NCBI GenBank assembly: GCA_030432235.1
Contig: JAUIHT010000008.1
Location: 124,001 to 188,000, forward strand
Reading direction: 5' to 3'
From: Verrucomicrobiia bacterium
GTDB lineage: Bacteria > Verrucomicrobiota > Verrucomicrobiia > Opitutales > Cerasicoccaceae
DNA length: 64,000 bases
A model generated the notes under the pieces. That model saw only the letters and a program-made list of their open reading frames with translations, had not been told where the DNA came from and made no database searches. The position numbers were made by a program, and so were the translations under genes. Numbering within the stretch: position 1 is the stretch's first letter; the number at the start of each line of letters is the position of its first letter. This document shows, in pieces, positions 41,579 through 49,769 of the stretch.

Positions 41579-42190
41579 CTATTTTTCATGATCTTCATGG
41601 AATGCCCAGCGTATGATCGTCATGACTCCGTGGTGAACATTATAGATGAACATCATAAGTTGGACGATTAACATGAAAAGACCTGATACTACGGTAACCC
41701 ATGCGGTCCTAATCAGGAAAGAGCGTAAGAATTCTGGATTATCAGACAGCTGAATTAGATGGGAAGCCAGCCCATTAGTGCTGCCGAATGCCATGATTAT
41801 TAGGCAAGTGAAAAGAAAAACGAGGAAGTAAATAAAGGCCTGTAGGTAAACAAAAAGGTAATATTTTAAGTACGTCAGCCCTGAGTCGTGTGTATGATCA
41901 TGCAATTCTACATACATGGAAGGTCGCCCAGTTGCAGTAATTATAGAGTAGCCTGCTATTAAGAATCCCAGTGTTGCAAGTGCGAAGCCAAAACCAAATT
42001 GAGCGAGTTCACGGACCTCTACTATTAGCTTTGTGTCGTCGCCCCAGAAGAACGCTTGAAAAGTTGCTAGTCCGACAAACAGTATGGTTGAAATCACGCT
42101 TGTACGGCTGGGCTGGATTTTTCTAGCCCTAAGGTAGATAGCGAAAAGACTCTTTTCATCCAGCAGACTGTCTGGGTCTTGATTACTCAT
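41579..42190 (-). CDS. Four-helix membrane protein of a two-gene module
   Basis: 203 residues. Four transmembrane helices are apparent: SVISTILFVGLATFQAFFW; FGFGFALATLGFLIAGYSII; LFVYLQAFIYFLVFLFTCLI; and WVTVVSGLFMLIVQLMMFIY. Both termini appear to be on the same side, with a hydrophilic N-terminus (MSNQDPDSLLDEKSLFAIYL) and a short charged C-terminal tail. Its start overlaps the preceding 340-residue gene by ATGA (42187-42190), so the two are co-translated. No family recognised. Membrane proteins of this shape are frequent effectors in two-gene defence systems, but that is inference. Confidence 0.7.
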   Translation of the reverse strand: MSNQDPDSLLDEKSLFAIYLRARKIQPSRTSVISTILFVGLATFQAFFWGDDTKLIVEVRELAQFGFGFALATLGFLIAGYSIITATGRPSMYVELHDHTHDSGLTYLKYYLFVYLQAFIYFLVFLFTCLIIMAFGSTNGLASHLIQLSDNPEFLRSFLIRTAWVTVVSGLFMLIVQLMMFIYNVHHGVMTIIRWAFHEDHEK

Positions 42191-43209
42191 GGATTGTGCT
42201 TTTCAATTAGGGCCTTAATCTTCTTTGATACATCTATGGATGCTTTAGGTAGCGAAATGATACCTTTTTCAAGAAAACCAACGAAAAGACTAACCATGCG
42301 AGTACCCGTTCTGACGACATCGCGGCTAGGCTTTTCTAAAGTAGATTTAACCTGAAAATCTTGGTTGTTTCCGTTAAGTTTATCTCCATCGGAATCATAT
42401 CCCTGTAGCTTGATTTCTACATTGGCCTCAGCTACTTGCTGGTCCAGTTGATTGATAGTCTCTTTCTTGTCTAATCCTTTTGGATTGCTATGAGTGAGCA
42501 CTGTAGATGTGCTACCTAAATCTGTTTTACTTGAGCGCATTTTTTTGAAAAACCCGCTCATGTCCATCTCATGATTCGAGTCGACAATTCGAATAGATAT
42601 CTTCCGTAATTGCTCGTATTGGTTTACGAATTCGCTGAAGGATTGCTTCGATGTCATAGGAACCAATTTGATAGTAGGAACTGGATACGCAGCATTAAGC
42701 TCCTTTTTAGTTACTGTTAGGCCATCGTTTTCATCTCTTATTGCTTGAGCAGCCTCGTACAATTCATCGATGTATTCACTGCGGCGCTTTTTCACAAGGT
42801 ATTGAAATGTTCCTCTGAATTCCGACATTGAGGGCGCAAAGCGAGTTTCCTTCAGAAAAATCAGCCGATGATTATTAAGTATTAACGTAAATATCGAAGA
42901 TGGGGATGATTGTAGCGAACTATGATCTTCTTGGAGTTTACCATCTTTGTAAACTTGATCTCTCTCTAAGGTGGTGTCTTTGATTAAGCGTCCACTCAAA
43001 GCTAGGAGTGGCGTATCGCCATTGCTTTGCTCGATTTTATGTAATCTGACGTTTTGAAAAATGAACGATGTCCTGTCGTATGTTCTGACGCTTCCATTGG
43101 TGAAGGCTGGCCATATTACATGTGAGAATAAGTCCAGAAGAACATACTGCTCTCCGAAGCGGCATATTAGGTTACCAAATTCTACAGGTCTTTCATCTTT
43201 TTCTGCCAT
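42187..43209 (-). CDS. Cytosolic partner protein of the membrane module
   Basis: 340 residues, soluble, with a beta-rich N-terminal half (NLICRFGEQYVLLDLFSHVI; SIFTLILNNHRLIFLKETRF) and a helical charged middle. The layout (N-terminal beta domain, phrase about output of a number, RKISIRIVDSN motif, then a long charged tail) is loosely like DUF4747-type proteins, but I am not sure. It sits between hsdS and the 203-residue membrane protein gene, with which it overlaps by four bases. Composition is AT-rich compared with hsdM. Possibly a sensor for the membrane effector; function unknown. Confidence 0.65.
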   Translation of the reverse strand: MAEKDERPVEFGNLICRFGEQYVLLDLFSHVIWPAFTNGSVRTYDRTSFIFQNVRLHKIEQSNGDTPLLALSGRLIKDTTLERDQVYKDGKLQEDHSSLQSSPSSIFTLILNNHRLIFLKETRFAPSMSEFRGTFQYLVKKRRSEYIDELYEAAQAIRDENDGLTVTKKELNAAYPVPTIKLVPMTSKQSFSEFVNQYEQLRKISIRIVDSNHEMDMSGFFKKMRSSKTDLGSTSTVLTHSNPKGLDKKETINQLDQQVAEANVEIKLQGYDSDGDKLNGNNQDFQVKSTLEKPSRDVVRTGTRMVSLFVGFLEKGIISLPKASIDVSKKIKALIEKHNP

Positions 43210-43266
43210 AATACAAAAAAGTTATAGTGGTTATAGCAATTTGAAAGCTTTTTTTGGAGTAGTCAT

Positions 43267-44439
43267 TCACAGTTCCCCGTTGAAGGCGCGTTGTTGGAGG
43301 GAGGCGAAGAGGGTGTCCAGCTCGGTGAGTTGGGAGCGCATGCGGGCCTTTTGGGCCTCCACCCGGGTCACGATGTCGGCGAAGCGTTGCTGGAGGTCGA
43401 GCGGGGGCTTTGGGATCGGGATGCCCTGAAACTCTTTGGCGTTGATGTTGGCCATGCCCACGATGTTTTTGCACATATTCTGAAGGTGCTGCTTTATTTG
43501 GGGCGTATTCATGAAGGCTCCGATGTACTCAGGGTCATTCTGTGAGTTAACGATGCCCCGCACCAGGTAACCTGCGAAAGCCATGGGCGTATCCTCTCGA
43601 TACACGGCGGTTTTGCCAACGAGTTCTTTGCTATTCGTACGGTTGAAAAGAATCTGCCCTTTGTGAACTAGGTACTTAGCTGCTTCCTTGCCCGTAAGCT
43701 CAATGTATTTCATAGATTTGAAGTCCCATCCTCCTGAATATGTGATGTTGTTCATACGCAACATAGGGTAACCCTTTTCTTCCAGAATGGCCTTAGTGCT
43801 AGTTCCATAATTCACGGATTCCATCAGGTCTCCAATTTGCACCACCTCCCAGCCTTTGGGATTGGTGACGGGGTCGCCGAAGAGGTCGAGGAAGGTGGAC
43901 TGGAGGAAGGTGTCGAGTTCGGTGAGGGCCTGGCGGCGCTTCTGTCGGAGGGTGTCCGCCGCATCCAGTATCCCCGCTATCCGCTTCTGCTCCTCCAACG
44001 GTGGCAGCGGGATTTCGAAATCCTTCACAATCTTCTGACTAATGTTTGGCTGACCTCCACCGACTCGTTTGGCCAGTAGTTTGTCTTTAGCACCTTTAAG
44101 AACCCTATATAGATAATCCGAGTCGCAGATTTTTGAGTTTGGATAGATGTGGCATACAGCCTGATTTGTGGCAGCTTCTATTGCGAGGCGAGAAACCTGC
44201 CCCACTGTAGCACCATACATAGCAATCAATATAGCTCCTGGCTTTAAGAGTTTTGCCGATGATTCTGTAAGACCCTTAGCGGTGATAAATTCCTCTGCAT
44301 GGTTTACAATGCTTTGAGCTAGTTCTCCAGATTTTATCCATGGTATTGTGCCATTCTTATAATACTCGTTTGCCTTTGAGCGATTTGGAGTTCCCCCGCT
44401 TCCCGTCTCACAAAACTCGCCAATAGATAAAATCCTCAT
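43267..44439 (-). CDS. hsdS: Type I restriction-modification specificity subunit HsdS
   Basis: 390 residues with the two-target-domain layout. The first recognition domain spans about residues 1-150, followed by the conserved helical spacer (IPLPPLEEQKRIAGILDAAD, LRQKRRQALTELDTF). The second domain starts at GDPVTNPKGWEVVQIGDLME and closes with another spacer (IPKPPLDLQQRFADIVTRVE). It determines the bipartite DNA site for methylation and cleavage. It overlaps hsdM by ATGA (44436-44439), ensuring stoichiometric synthesis. Recognition sequence cannot be predicted. Confidence 0.94.
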   Translation of the reverse strand: MRILSIGEFCETGSGGTPNRSKANEYYKNGTIPWIKSGELAQSIVNHAEEFITAKGLTESSAKLLKPGAILIAMYGATVGQVSRLAIEAATNQAVCHIYPNSKICDSDYLYRVLKGAKDKLLAKRVGGGQPNISQKIVKDFEIPLPPLEEQKRIAGILDAADTLRQKRRQALTELDTFLQSTFLDLFGDPVTNPKGWEVVQIGDLMESVNYGTSTKAILEEKGYPMLRMNNITYSGGWDFKSMKYIELTGKEAAKYLVHKGQILFNRTNSKELVGKTAVYREDTPMAFAGYLVRGIVNSQNDPEYIGAFMNTPQIKQHLQNMCKNIVGMANINAKEFQGIPIPKPPLDLQQRFADIVTRVEAQKARMRSQLTELDTLFASLQQRAFNGEL

Positions 44440-45953
44440 CGCAGCAGTTCCTCCAGTTCCTTGCGGCCTTGGGCGATTTCGGTGTCGAGCCGTTCGATGC
44501 GGGCGAGGATCGTTTTGGGCGGGTCATAGTCTACGGCCTCATAGGCGACTTCCTTGTAGCGGTTGATGGAGAGGTCGTAGTCGTTGGCGGCGATGTCTGC
44601 CTTGGGCACGAGGAAGCTCTGGTCGGTGCGGGCGCGAGTGGACTCGCCATCGAGGTTTTGCCAGCGCTTGAGAATGTCTGGCAGGTCGGACTTGTCCTGC
44701 GGGGTGCGCTTGTCATCAAGGGAGAAGCCGTCGGCCTGCATGTCGTAGAACCAGACTTGGTCGGTGCCGCCGGAGTCCGTCTTGGTAAAGATGAGGATGG
44801 CAGTGGAGACCCCGGCGTAGGGCTTGAAGACACCGCTGGGCATGCTGACGATGGCGTCGAGCTTCTGGTCCTCGACCAGCATCTGGCGGAGGGACTTGTG
44901 GGCCTTGGAGGAGCCGAAGAGCACGCCGTCGGGCACGATGACGGCGGCCCGCCCGCCCTTTTTCAGCATCCGCAGGAAGAGTGCGATGAAGAGCAGCTCG
45001 GTCTTTTTGGTTTTGACGATCTGCAGGAGGTCCTTGGCGGTGGTCTCGTAGTCCAGGCTGCCGGCGAAGGGGGGATTTGCTAGGATGAGGGAGAAGCGCT
45101 CGGCGTCGTCCTCGTCGGCCTGGGCGAGGCTGTCCTTATAGCGGATGTCGGGGTTTTCGACGCCGTGCAGGAGCATGTTCATGGAGCCGATGCGCAGCAT
45201 GGTGCTGTCGAAGTCGTAGCCGTGGAAGGTCTGGGCGTTGAAGCGGCGGCGGCTCTCGGGGCTTTTGTAAATCTCGTCCTCGTGGTGCTGGCGCAGGTAC
45301 TCGGAGGCGGCGATGAGGAAGCCCGCGGTGCCGCAAGCGGGGTCGCAAATGGTGTCCTTGGCCGAGGGCGCAGTGAGGTCGACCATGAGCTGGATGATGT
45401 GCCGGGGGGTGCGGAACTGACCGTTCTGCCCGGAGCTGGCGATTTTGCCCAGCATGTACTCGTAAAGGTCGCCCTTGGTGTCCCGGTCGGCCATGTCGAT
45501 ACCGTCGAGCTGGTCGACGACGTTGGCCAGTACGCGGGGCGTGGGCATCATGAAGATGGCATCCTTCATGTGGTGGGTGTAGGTGCTGTCACCCTCGGCC
45601 TGCCCGTCGGCCCCGCCGGAGAGTTGCAGGCTCTTGATAAAGGGGAAGACCTCGTCCTTGACCGTGGTAAAGAGGTCCTCGGGCGAGCTGTCCCGGAAGC
45701 GGCTCCAGCGGAGTTGCTGGGCAGGGAAGTCGGATTTCGTGGCAGGGTTGCTGCCCTTGGGGAAGATGGGCTCCTCGATGGGGGTCTTCAGGCGGGCGGC
45801 TTTTTTCTCCCGCAGCGTGTGAATCTCGTCCAGCCGCTTGATGAACAGCAAATACGTGAGCTGCTCGATGACGGACAGGGGGTTTGAGATGCCGCCGGAC
45901 CACATGGTGTCCCAGATACGGTCGACTCGGGATTTGATTTCGCCGGTAATCAT
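44436..45953 (-). CDS. hsdM: Type I restriction-modification methyltransferase HsdM
   Basis: 505 residues from the ATG at 45953 (MITGEIKSRVDRIW), the family-typical start. An in-frame ATG at 46058 would add 35 residues of unrelated composition. N-terminal HsdM helical domain (ISNPLSVIEQLTYLLFIKRL) precedes the N6-adenine methylase core: SAM-binding motif DPACGTAGFLIAASEYL and catalytic motif LANPPFAGSLDY (NPPF). The C-terminal helical tail binds HsdS. It protects host DNA and forms the restriction complex with HsdS and the distant HsdR. Confidence 0.95.
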   Translation of the reverse strand: MITGEIKSRVDRIWDTMWSGGISNPLSVIEQLTYLLFIKRLDEIHTLREKKAARLKTPIEEPIFPKGSNPATKSDFPAQQLRWSRFRDSSPEDLFTTVKDEVFPFIKSLQLSGGADGQAEGDSTYTHHMKDAIFMMPTPRVLANVVDQLDGIDMADRDTKGDLYEYMLGKIASSGQNGQFRTPRHIIQLMVDLTAPSAKDTICDPACGTAGFLIAASEYLRQHHEDEIYKSPESRRRFNAQTFHGYDFDSTMLRIGSMNMLLHGVENPDIRYKDSLAQADEDDAERFSLILANPPFAGSLDYETTAKDLLQIVKTKKTELLFIALFLRMLKKGGRAAVIVPDGVLFGSSKAHKSLRQMLVEDQKLDAIVSMPSGVFKPYAGVSTAILIFTKTDSGGTDQVWFYDMQADGFSLDDKRTPQDKSDLPDILKRWQNLDGESTRARTDQSFLVPKADIAANDYDLSINRYKEVAYEAVDYDPPKTILARIERLDTEIAQGRKELEELLR

Positions 45954-46153
45954 GAGGGTGTGGTGTAGTTTTGTGCGGCACGGGGGGTTGGGCAATTCTA
46001 TCTTATGGGATGCCTCCTTTTCCAGAAATATGGAGGCGATTTGCCCGAAATGGCCCATTTCGGGGGATGCCTAGGTATGGCTTGGGTTCTGAAAACGCGT
46101 CCTACGGGATTCTGGACGGTCGGTTTTTCGATCTGACAGCCTTTTTACGGACA

Positions 46154-47128
46154 TTACAGTAGAATTGCTCCTTTATTAGTTTGCTGGCTCCACCATTGTC
46201 GGCTCTCCGCGGTGACGTATTGCAAGAACCGCAATTTACCGGCTGGGATGAGTTGCGTATGCGCGAGGAATGTCGCCCTTGCGTAGTCTTCCCACACTTG
46301 ACGATTGGAGGTAGCAGCGAGTTGACAGGCACAATCATGGTATCCTGCTTGCTGCAATGCCGTGACGGTGCGCGTCATGGACTGGCCTCGAACATTGATG
46401 ACCTCGCACCAAACATGCTCACAACGTTCTATGCGGAGTGCCTGACACATTTTCTTTGAAAAGGCGACATAGTCGGGTTGAGGCAACGACGGGCAAATCA
46501 TCCCGAAAGTCCGGTAGCCTTCATCCTGCATTTGGTGAAGAGATTCGATTCGTTTGGAAACTTTGGAGGTGCCCGCTTCGATGGCAGCGGCAATGCCGTC
46601 GTCGGGTGTACCCGTGGACACGCCGTAGATCATGCGGTTGCGGTAGTCGTTCAGCTCCCGGGCGATGAAGGGCAGCAGGGTGCTCTTGCTGAGCAAACGA
46701 ATTTGCCAGTGGGTGCTTCGAAGAATTATCCGACACAGCTCAATGGTTTCGCGGGCTAGTTCCAAATTCGCGCCGACGTCGACGAGCGGCGAGGCATACA
46801 CGACACGGGTGTCGCGTGGATCGGCGTAACGTGGTCGCCCGTCGGCGTAGTGTAGCTGCTGATGGAGGATTTCGGGGGCGTTGACCCGACGAATGACGGA
46901 GCCCTCGAAGCTGGCTTTGTTGTCTGCAAGTACTCGTGTATGTGGGTTGCGTGACATCATGGCAGGAACATAACAGTAGCAGCAGGAATAGGCGCAGGCG
47001 CTTCCCGCACTGAAAGTTGGGCCGTCACTTAAGCCCTTTTCTTTGAATTTAGAATCCAGGTTTAGGATACTTTTTGCAGGCACGGTAAAAACCGGCTTCT
47101 TGTTCATAGTTTTGCGTTCGTTTTGCAT
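46154..47128 (-). CDS. SPL-like radical SAM protein
   Basis: 324 residues (or 317 from a second ATG at 47107). The [4Fe-4S] cluster motif C-x3-C-x2-C is visible in SACAYSCCYCYVPAMM, typical of the spore-photoproduct-lyase-like/DNA-repair-photolyase radical SAM group (C-x3-C-x2-C followed by aromatic residues). Later segments (VSTGTPDDGIAAAIEAGTSK, RTFGMICPSLPQPDY) fit the barrel. True SPL repairs spore thymine dimers; element-borne relatives have unknown substrates. It is the last of seven leftward genes (46.2-50.5 kb). No partner for electron supply is nearby. Confidence 0.78.
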   Translation of the reverse strand: MQNERKTMNKKPVFTVPAKSILNLDSKFKEKGLSDGPTFSAGSACAYSCCYCYVPAMMSRNPHTRVLADNKASFEGSVIRRVNAPEILHQQLHYADGRPRYADPRDTRVVYASPLVDVGANLELARETIELCRIILRSTHWQIRLLSKSTLLPFIARELNDYRNRMIYGVSTGTPDDGIAAAIEAGTSKVSKRIESLHQMQDEGYRTFGMICPSLPQPDYVAFSKKMCQALRIERCEHVWCEVINVRGQSMTRTVTALQQAGYHDCACQLAATSNRQVWEDYARATFLAHTQLIPAGKLRFLQYVTAESRQWWSQQTNKGAILL

Positions 47129-47201
47129 GGGATAAATTGGGTTGGCAGTGAGTAATGAAAGGGAGGTGACGACGACAATGAGGTGGTCGGCACAGTGGGG
47201 G

Positions 47202-47660
47202 TTAGTGAACCTCTAAAGGCGCGTCTTGATACTGTCCTCTTTGGGCGTCAACGACGCTAACGACGCCAAAGCTACATCGTGCTGGATGAGGCTTAAATTC
47301 GGTCGCGGGGTACCCGCGGCGAAGAATCTGCGTGGGTGTTACTACGGTAAATTTGCCGTAGAGGGCCAGAAATGCCTGCGCTACTGAAGCCGGGACATCG
47401 TAGTTGATAAAGGTCATTCCACCTCCGAGTGGCATGTGGAAAGTCACGGTCTCGATGCCGTCGTGGTTCTGATAGCGGATGGAATCTACTTTGCCTAGCA
47501 GAGTTTCGCTAATTAAATGCGAGTGAGTACCATCGGAAATGACGATGATATTTTCGTTGCCGATTAGGTAGATGCTTCCGTGTTGGGCGGTGGCGTAGAT
47601 GAGCCATTCACCGATCTCGGCGAGGAGGTGGTCGTTTTTTGTGTCTATAAGGATGGTCAT
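47202..47660 (-). CDS. Hypothetical protein in the 46-50 kb cluster
   Basis: 152 residues, soluble, with alternating strands (MTILIDTKNDHLLAEIGEWL, ENIIVISDGTHSHLISETLL, TVTFHMPLGGGMTFINYDV) suggesting a small beta-sandwich. No catalytic or DNA-binding motif is evident. The ending (YQDAPLEVH) follows a low-complexity stretch. It is transcribed after a terminator (47687-47714), so it may have its own promoter. Function unknown. Confidence 0.6.
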   Translation of the reverse strand: MTILIDTKNDHLLAEIGEWLIYATAQHGSIYLIGNENIIVISDGTHSHLISETLLGKVDSIRYQNHDGIETVTFHMPLGGGMTFINYDVPASVAQAFLALYGKFTVVTPTQILRRGYPATEFKPHPARCSFGVVSVVDAQRGQYQDAPLEVH

Positions 47661-47686
47661 GGTTTTTCGATTTAGGATTAAAAAGA

Positions 47687-47714
47687 AAGCCGGACCCCAT
47701 GTGAGGTCCGGCTT
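47687..47714 (-). terminator. Intrinsic terminator after the 48150-47734 gene
   Basis: Read on the minus strand, AAGCCGGACC-N8-GGTCCGGCTT forms a 10-bp perfect stem followed by TTCTTTTTAAT. It lies 20 bp past the stop at 47734. Confidence 0.8.
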
Positions 47715-47733
47715 CGTGTTGGTTTGTTAGTGG

Positions 47734-48150
47734 TTAGTGTTGTGGTGGGTTGCTCCAGTTCGTCCAGAGCAAGTGATCCCAGGTTTCCCCTGGGGTGTAG
47801 CGTAGGTGCAGACTTCCGGGGCTGACGATGATTCGAGTGTAGGGCATCCAGGCGATGGGTGGAATGCCACCTGGCTCAAACTCGGCGATGAGTATGGCGC
47901 CTTTGCCCAGCCAGAATCCTATGGCGTCACCTATGTGAGAACGGTACACGCCAAGACAGGTGGAGGGCCAACGGGTCATCATGAGGCCGAGTCCCAGAGC
48001 GTAGCTGTCTGAGTTGAGGCGGAAGATGTGCTCGCGCCTATGATCAACGAGACCGATGACTCCGTCGAATTCACGCACTAGGCTGGCCTCTGGGCAGGAA
48101 GCGATTGTTTGCGCACCGGGGTATGGCAGGTACAGGTCAGGTTGAATCAT
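47734..48150 (-). CDS. Hypothetical protein, paralogue of the next upstream gene
   Basis: 138 residues. The middle segment HIFRLNSDSYALGLGLMMTR and GDAIGFWLGKGAILIAEFE clearly resemble HLFQLRPFSYNCGLQLLGQY and RDAIGFAVGRGAALLGLF in the neighbouring 152-residue protein, so the two arose by duplication. Trp-rich C-terminus (GETWDHLLWTNWSNPPQH). No known domain. It lies 8 bp from its paralogue and is closed by a strong terminator. Confidence 0.6.
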   Translation of the reverse strand: MIQPDLYLPYPGAQTIASCPEASLVREFDGVIGLVDHRREHIFRLNSDSYALGLGLMMTRWPSTCLGVYRSHIGDAIGFWLGKGAILIAEFEPGGIPPIAWMPYTRIIVSPGSLHLRYTPGETWDHLLWTNWSNPPQH

Positions 48151-48158
48151 GGTGATGG

Positions 48159-48617
48159 TTAGCTCGAACGCCTCGAATTTACACGTAGATGCGGATGCCA
48201 GAGTACAGTCGTCCAGTCATCGTTGCGGGGATCGCGCTGATGCAGGCCTTGTGGAGTGGCGAGCCATTGTGTGGTTAGTGGAATGATTGGGCGATACCTT
48301 GGTTCCGTGGAAAATAGCCCTAACAATGCGGCACCTCGGCCTACCGCGAAACCGATAGCATCGCGGTCGGGGCCTCGGATGACGCGTAGCGTGTCACGGT
48401 GATACTGTCCCAATAGCTGCAGCCCGCAGTTATAGCTGAAGGGTCGGAGCTGGAATAGGTGACGGTTGGCTTTGTCAATGAAGCTGAGCCGTCCGTCACC
48501 ATCGCGCAGGATGAACGCCTCTCGTCCCCATGCCAGGCAGAATGAGGATTGGGAGTCGGGAGGATAGTTAAGACGCTTCGTTGGCTTCATGGAGCGATTG
48601 GATTTTGTGCTGAGCAC
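48159..48617 (-). CDS. Hypothetical protein, paralogue of the downstream gene
   Basis: 152 residues, or 143 from the ATG at 48590 (MKPTKRLNYPP). It shares a central motif with the gene at 47734-48150 (F-x-L-x-x-x-S-Y-x-x-G-L, then D-A-I-G-F-x-x-G-x-G-A). It overlaps the 184-residue gene by 50 bp. The C-terminus again contains an aromatic WTTVLWHPHL motif, matching WDHLLWTNW in the paralogue. The predicted fold is a small beta-rich domain; function unknown. Confidence 0.6.
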   Translation of the reverse strand: MLSTKSNRSMKPTKRLNYPPDSQSSFCLAWGREAFILRDGDGRLSFIDKANRHLFQLRPFSYNCGLQLLGQYHRDTLRVIRGPDRDAIGFAVGRGAALLGLFSTEPRYRPIIPLTTQWLATPQGLHQRDPRNDDWTTVLWHPHLRVNSRRSS

Positions 48618-49122
48618 GTTGGTTGCGGTTGCTGAGCCAGGTTTTGAGCGGTTCGCTGGCGTTCGGAGTGGCTGAGATTAATTCAGTTTCGATTGCGTAG
48701 AGTTCAAGTAGCGCCTGTGCTTCTGTCGCTGTCAGGTGATACAGTTCTTCAAGGAAGAAATCGTGGTTAGCTTCCAGGAGCGCGTGAACGATGTGAACGG
48801 CCTCGGCACGCTGAGCCTGGTAAAGCTGATGCAGGGCCTCGTGGGCTCGGGCCTCTGCGAGGAACTGGATCCAGTCGATGGAAGCAGTTGGGGTCTGACC
48901 GAGCTGTGCAATATGAATGAGGTCGCTGATGCGCTGGCACCGGTTATCCAAGTAATAGCATTCGGTAGTATAGCTCCGGTGGAGTGTTTCCGTGGCTCGG
49001 AAGGTGTTGCCTGAGCGGAGGTGATTATAGGCAGTCCAGAATGGCCCAGCTTTGATGATCTTGGGGCCACATTGAAGTGCAGCGATGAGGTCATTGGGTG
49101 AATTTAGATGTTGGTTTTTCAT
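48568..49122 (-). CDS. Hypothetical helical protein
   Basis: 184 residues, almost wholly helical and soluble (LIAALQCGPKIIKAGPFWTA; EALHQLYQAQRAEAVHIVHA; LYHLTATEAQALLELYAIE). Its end overlaps the start of the 152-residue paralogue gene by 50 bp. No known domain. It begins the three-gene block that ends at the terminator 47687-47714. Confidence 0.6.
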   Translation of the reverse strand: MKNQHLNSPNDLIAALQCGPKIIKAGPFWTAYNHLRSGNTFRATETLHRSYTTECYYLDNRCQRISDLIHIAQLGQTPTASIDWIQFLAEARAHEALHQLYQAQRAEAVHIVHALLEANHDFFLEELYHLTATEAQALLELYAIETELISATPNASEPLKTWLSNRNQRAQHKIQSLHEANEAS

Positions 49123-49147
49123 AGTTGAGTTGAATGGGTAAAAGAAA

Positions 49148-49175
49148 GGCGGAGCCCCGGACTTGGGACTCCGCC
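49148..49175 (-). terminator. Intrinsic terminator after the 172-residue gene
   Basis: On the minus strand GGCGGAG-TCCC-N6-GGGG-CTCCGCC pairs over about 10 bp and is followed by TTTCTTTT. It lies about 20 bp past the stop at 49195. Confidence 0.78.
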
Positions 49176-49194
49176 ATTGGTTTGTGTTTTCGAA

Positions 49195-49713
49195 TTAGGC
49201 CGCGAACTTGGGGCGCGGTACGCTGATGACGTCGGTCTCTTGCCATGGGGTATCCAGGGCGATGAGTTTGTCGGTTAGGGCCTTGATGCCCTCGGCTTCG
49301 GGCCATTGCTCGAATATTTTTCGGGCACTGGCGCGGGCGCCTTTGATGCGGCTGCCCTCGAGTTCTTCACTGAGGAGGGCGTCGAGGTCAGCCAGCGCGA
49401 TGTCCAGTCCGTCGGCCACTTTTTCAGGTGGTACGGTCGGTGGGACGGCAGCGATAATGCGTCGCCAGGCGGCACTCGTGGCTCGTTGTCCGTCTTTGGT
49501 CAGGGGCGCGTCTGCGCCGAGTCCGACGCTGCGGTCGCGAACGAAGGTGAAGGCGGCGACCTTGAGCTTTTCCTTGAAGGCAAAGCCACCGGTGACGTCG
49601 ACGATGACTTCGAAAAACCCATCTGGGGCCAGACGGGCGATGATCTGCACAATGGCAGGGATTTTCTTTTTTTGTATGATTTCTTGTTGCATGGTTGTTT
49701 TGGTGGTTAACAA
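49195..49713 (-). CDS. Hypothetical protein with terminators on both sides
   Basis: 172 residues, or 165 from the second Met. The N-terminal half is beta-rich (IPAIVQIIARLAPDGFFEVI, VDVTGGFAFKEKLKVAAFTF), and the second half is helical (VADGLDIALADLDALLSEEL; ARASARKIFEQWPEAEGI). The overall look is of a small single-strand-binding or plasmid-maintenance protein, but I do not recognise a family. It is framed by two intrinsic terminators (49715-49741 upstream, 49148-49175 downstream), implying its own promoter in the short gap. Confidence 0.62.
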   Translation of the reverse strand: MLTTKTTMQQEIIQKKKIPAIVQIIARLAPDGFFEVIVDVTGGFAFKEKLKVAAFTFVRDRSVGLGADAPLTKDGQRATSAAWRRIIAAVPPTVPPEKVADGLDIALADLDALLSEELEGSRIKGARASARKIFEQWPEAEGIKALTDKLIALDTPWQETDVISVPRPKFAA

Positions 49714-49714
49714 A

Positions 49715-49741
49715 AAGAGCGAACCGTTGTGGCTCGCTCTT
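49715..49741 (-). terminator. Intrinsic terminator after the acidic protein gene
   Basis: On the minus strand AAGAGCGAGCC-N5-GGTTCGCTCTT forms an 11-bp stem followed by TTTTGTT. It lies 28 bp past the stop at 49770. Confidence 0.8.
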
Positions 49742-49769
49742 GGGGCTTAGGCATGTATGCCTAAAGGTG

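Noticed and set aside
47178-47216. 12-residue plus-strand ORF after GGGAGGTGAC
   Set aside because: It is preceded by a fair ribosome site but is in the promoter region of a leftward gene and overlaps its neighbour; the peptide is too short to support.
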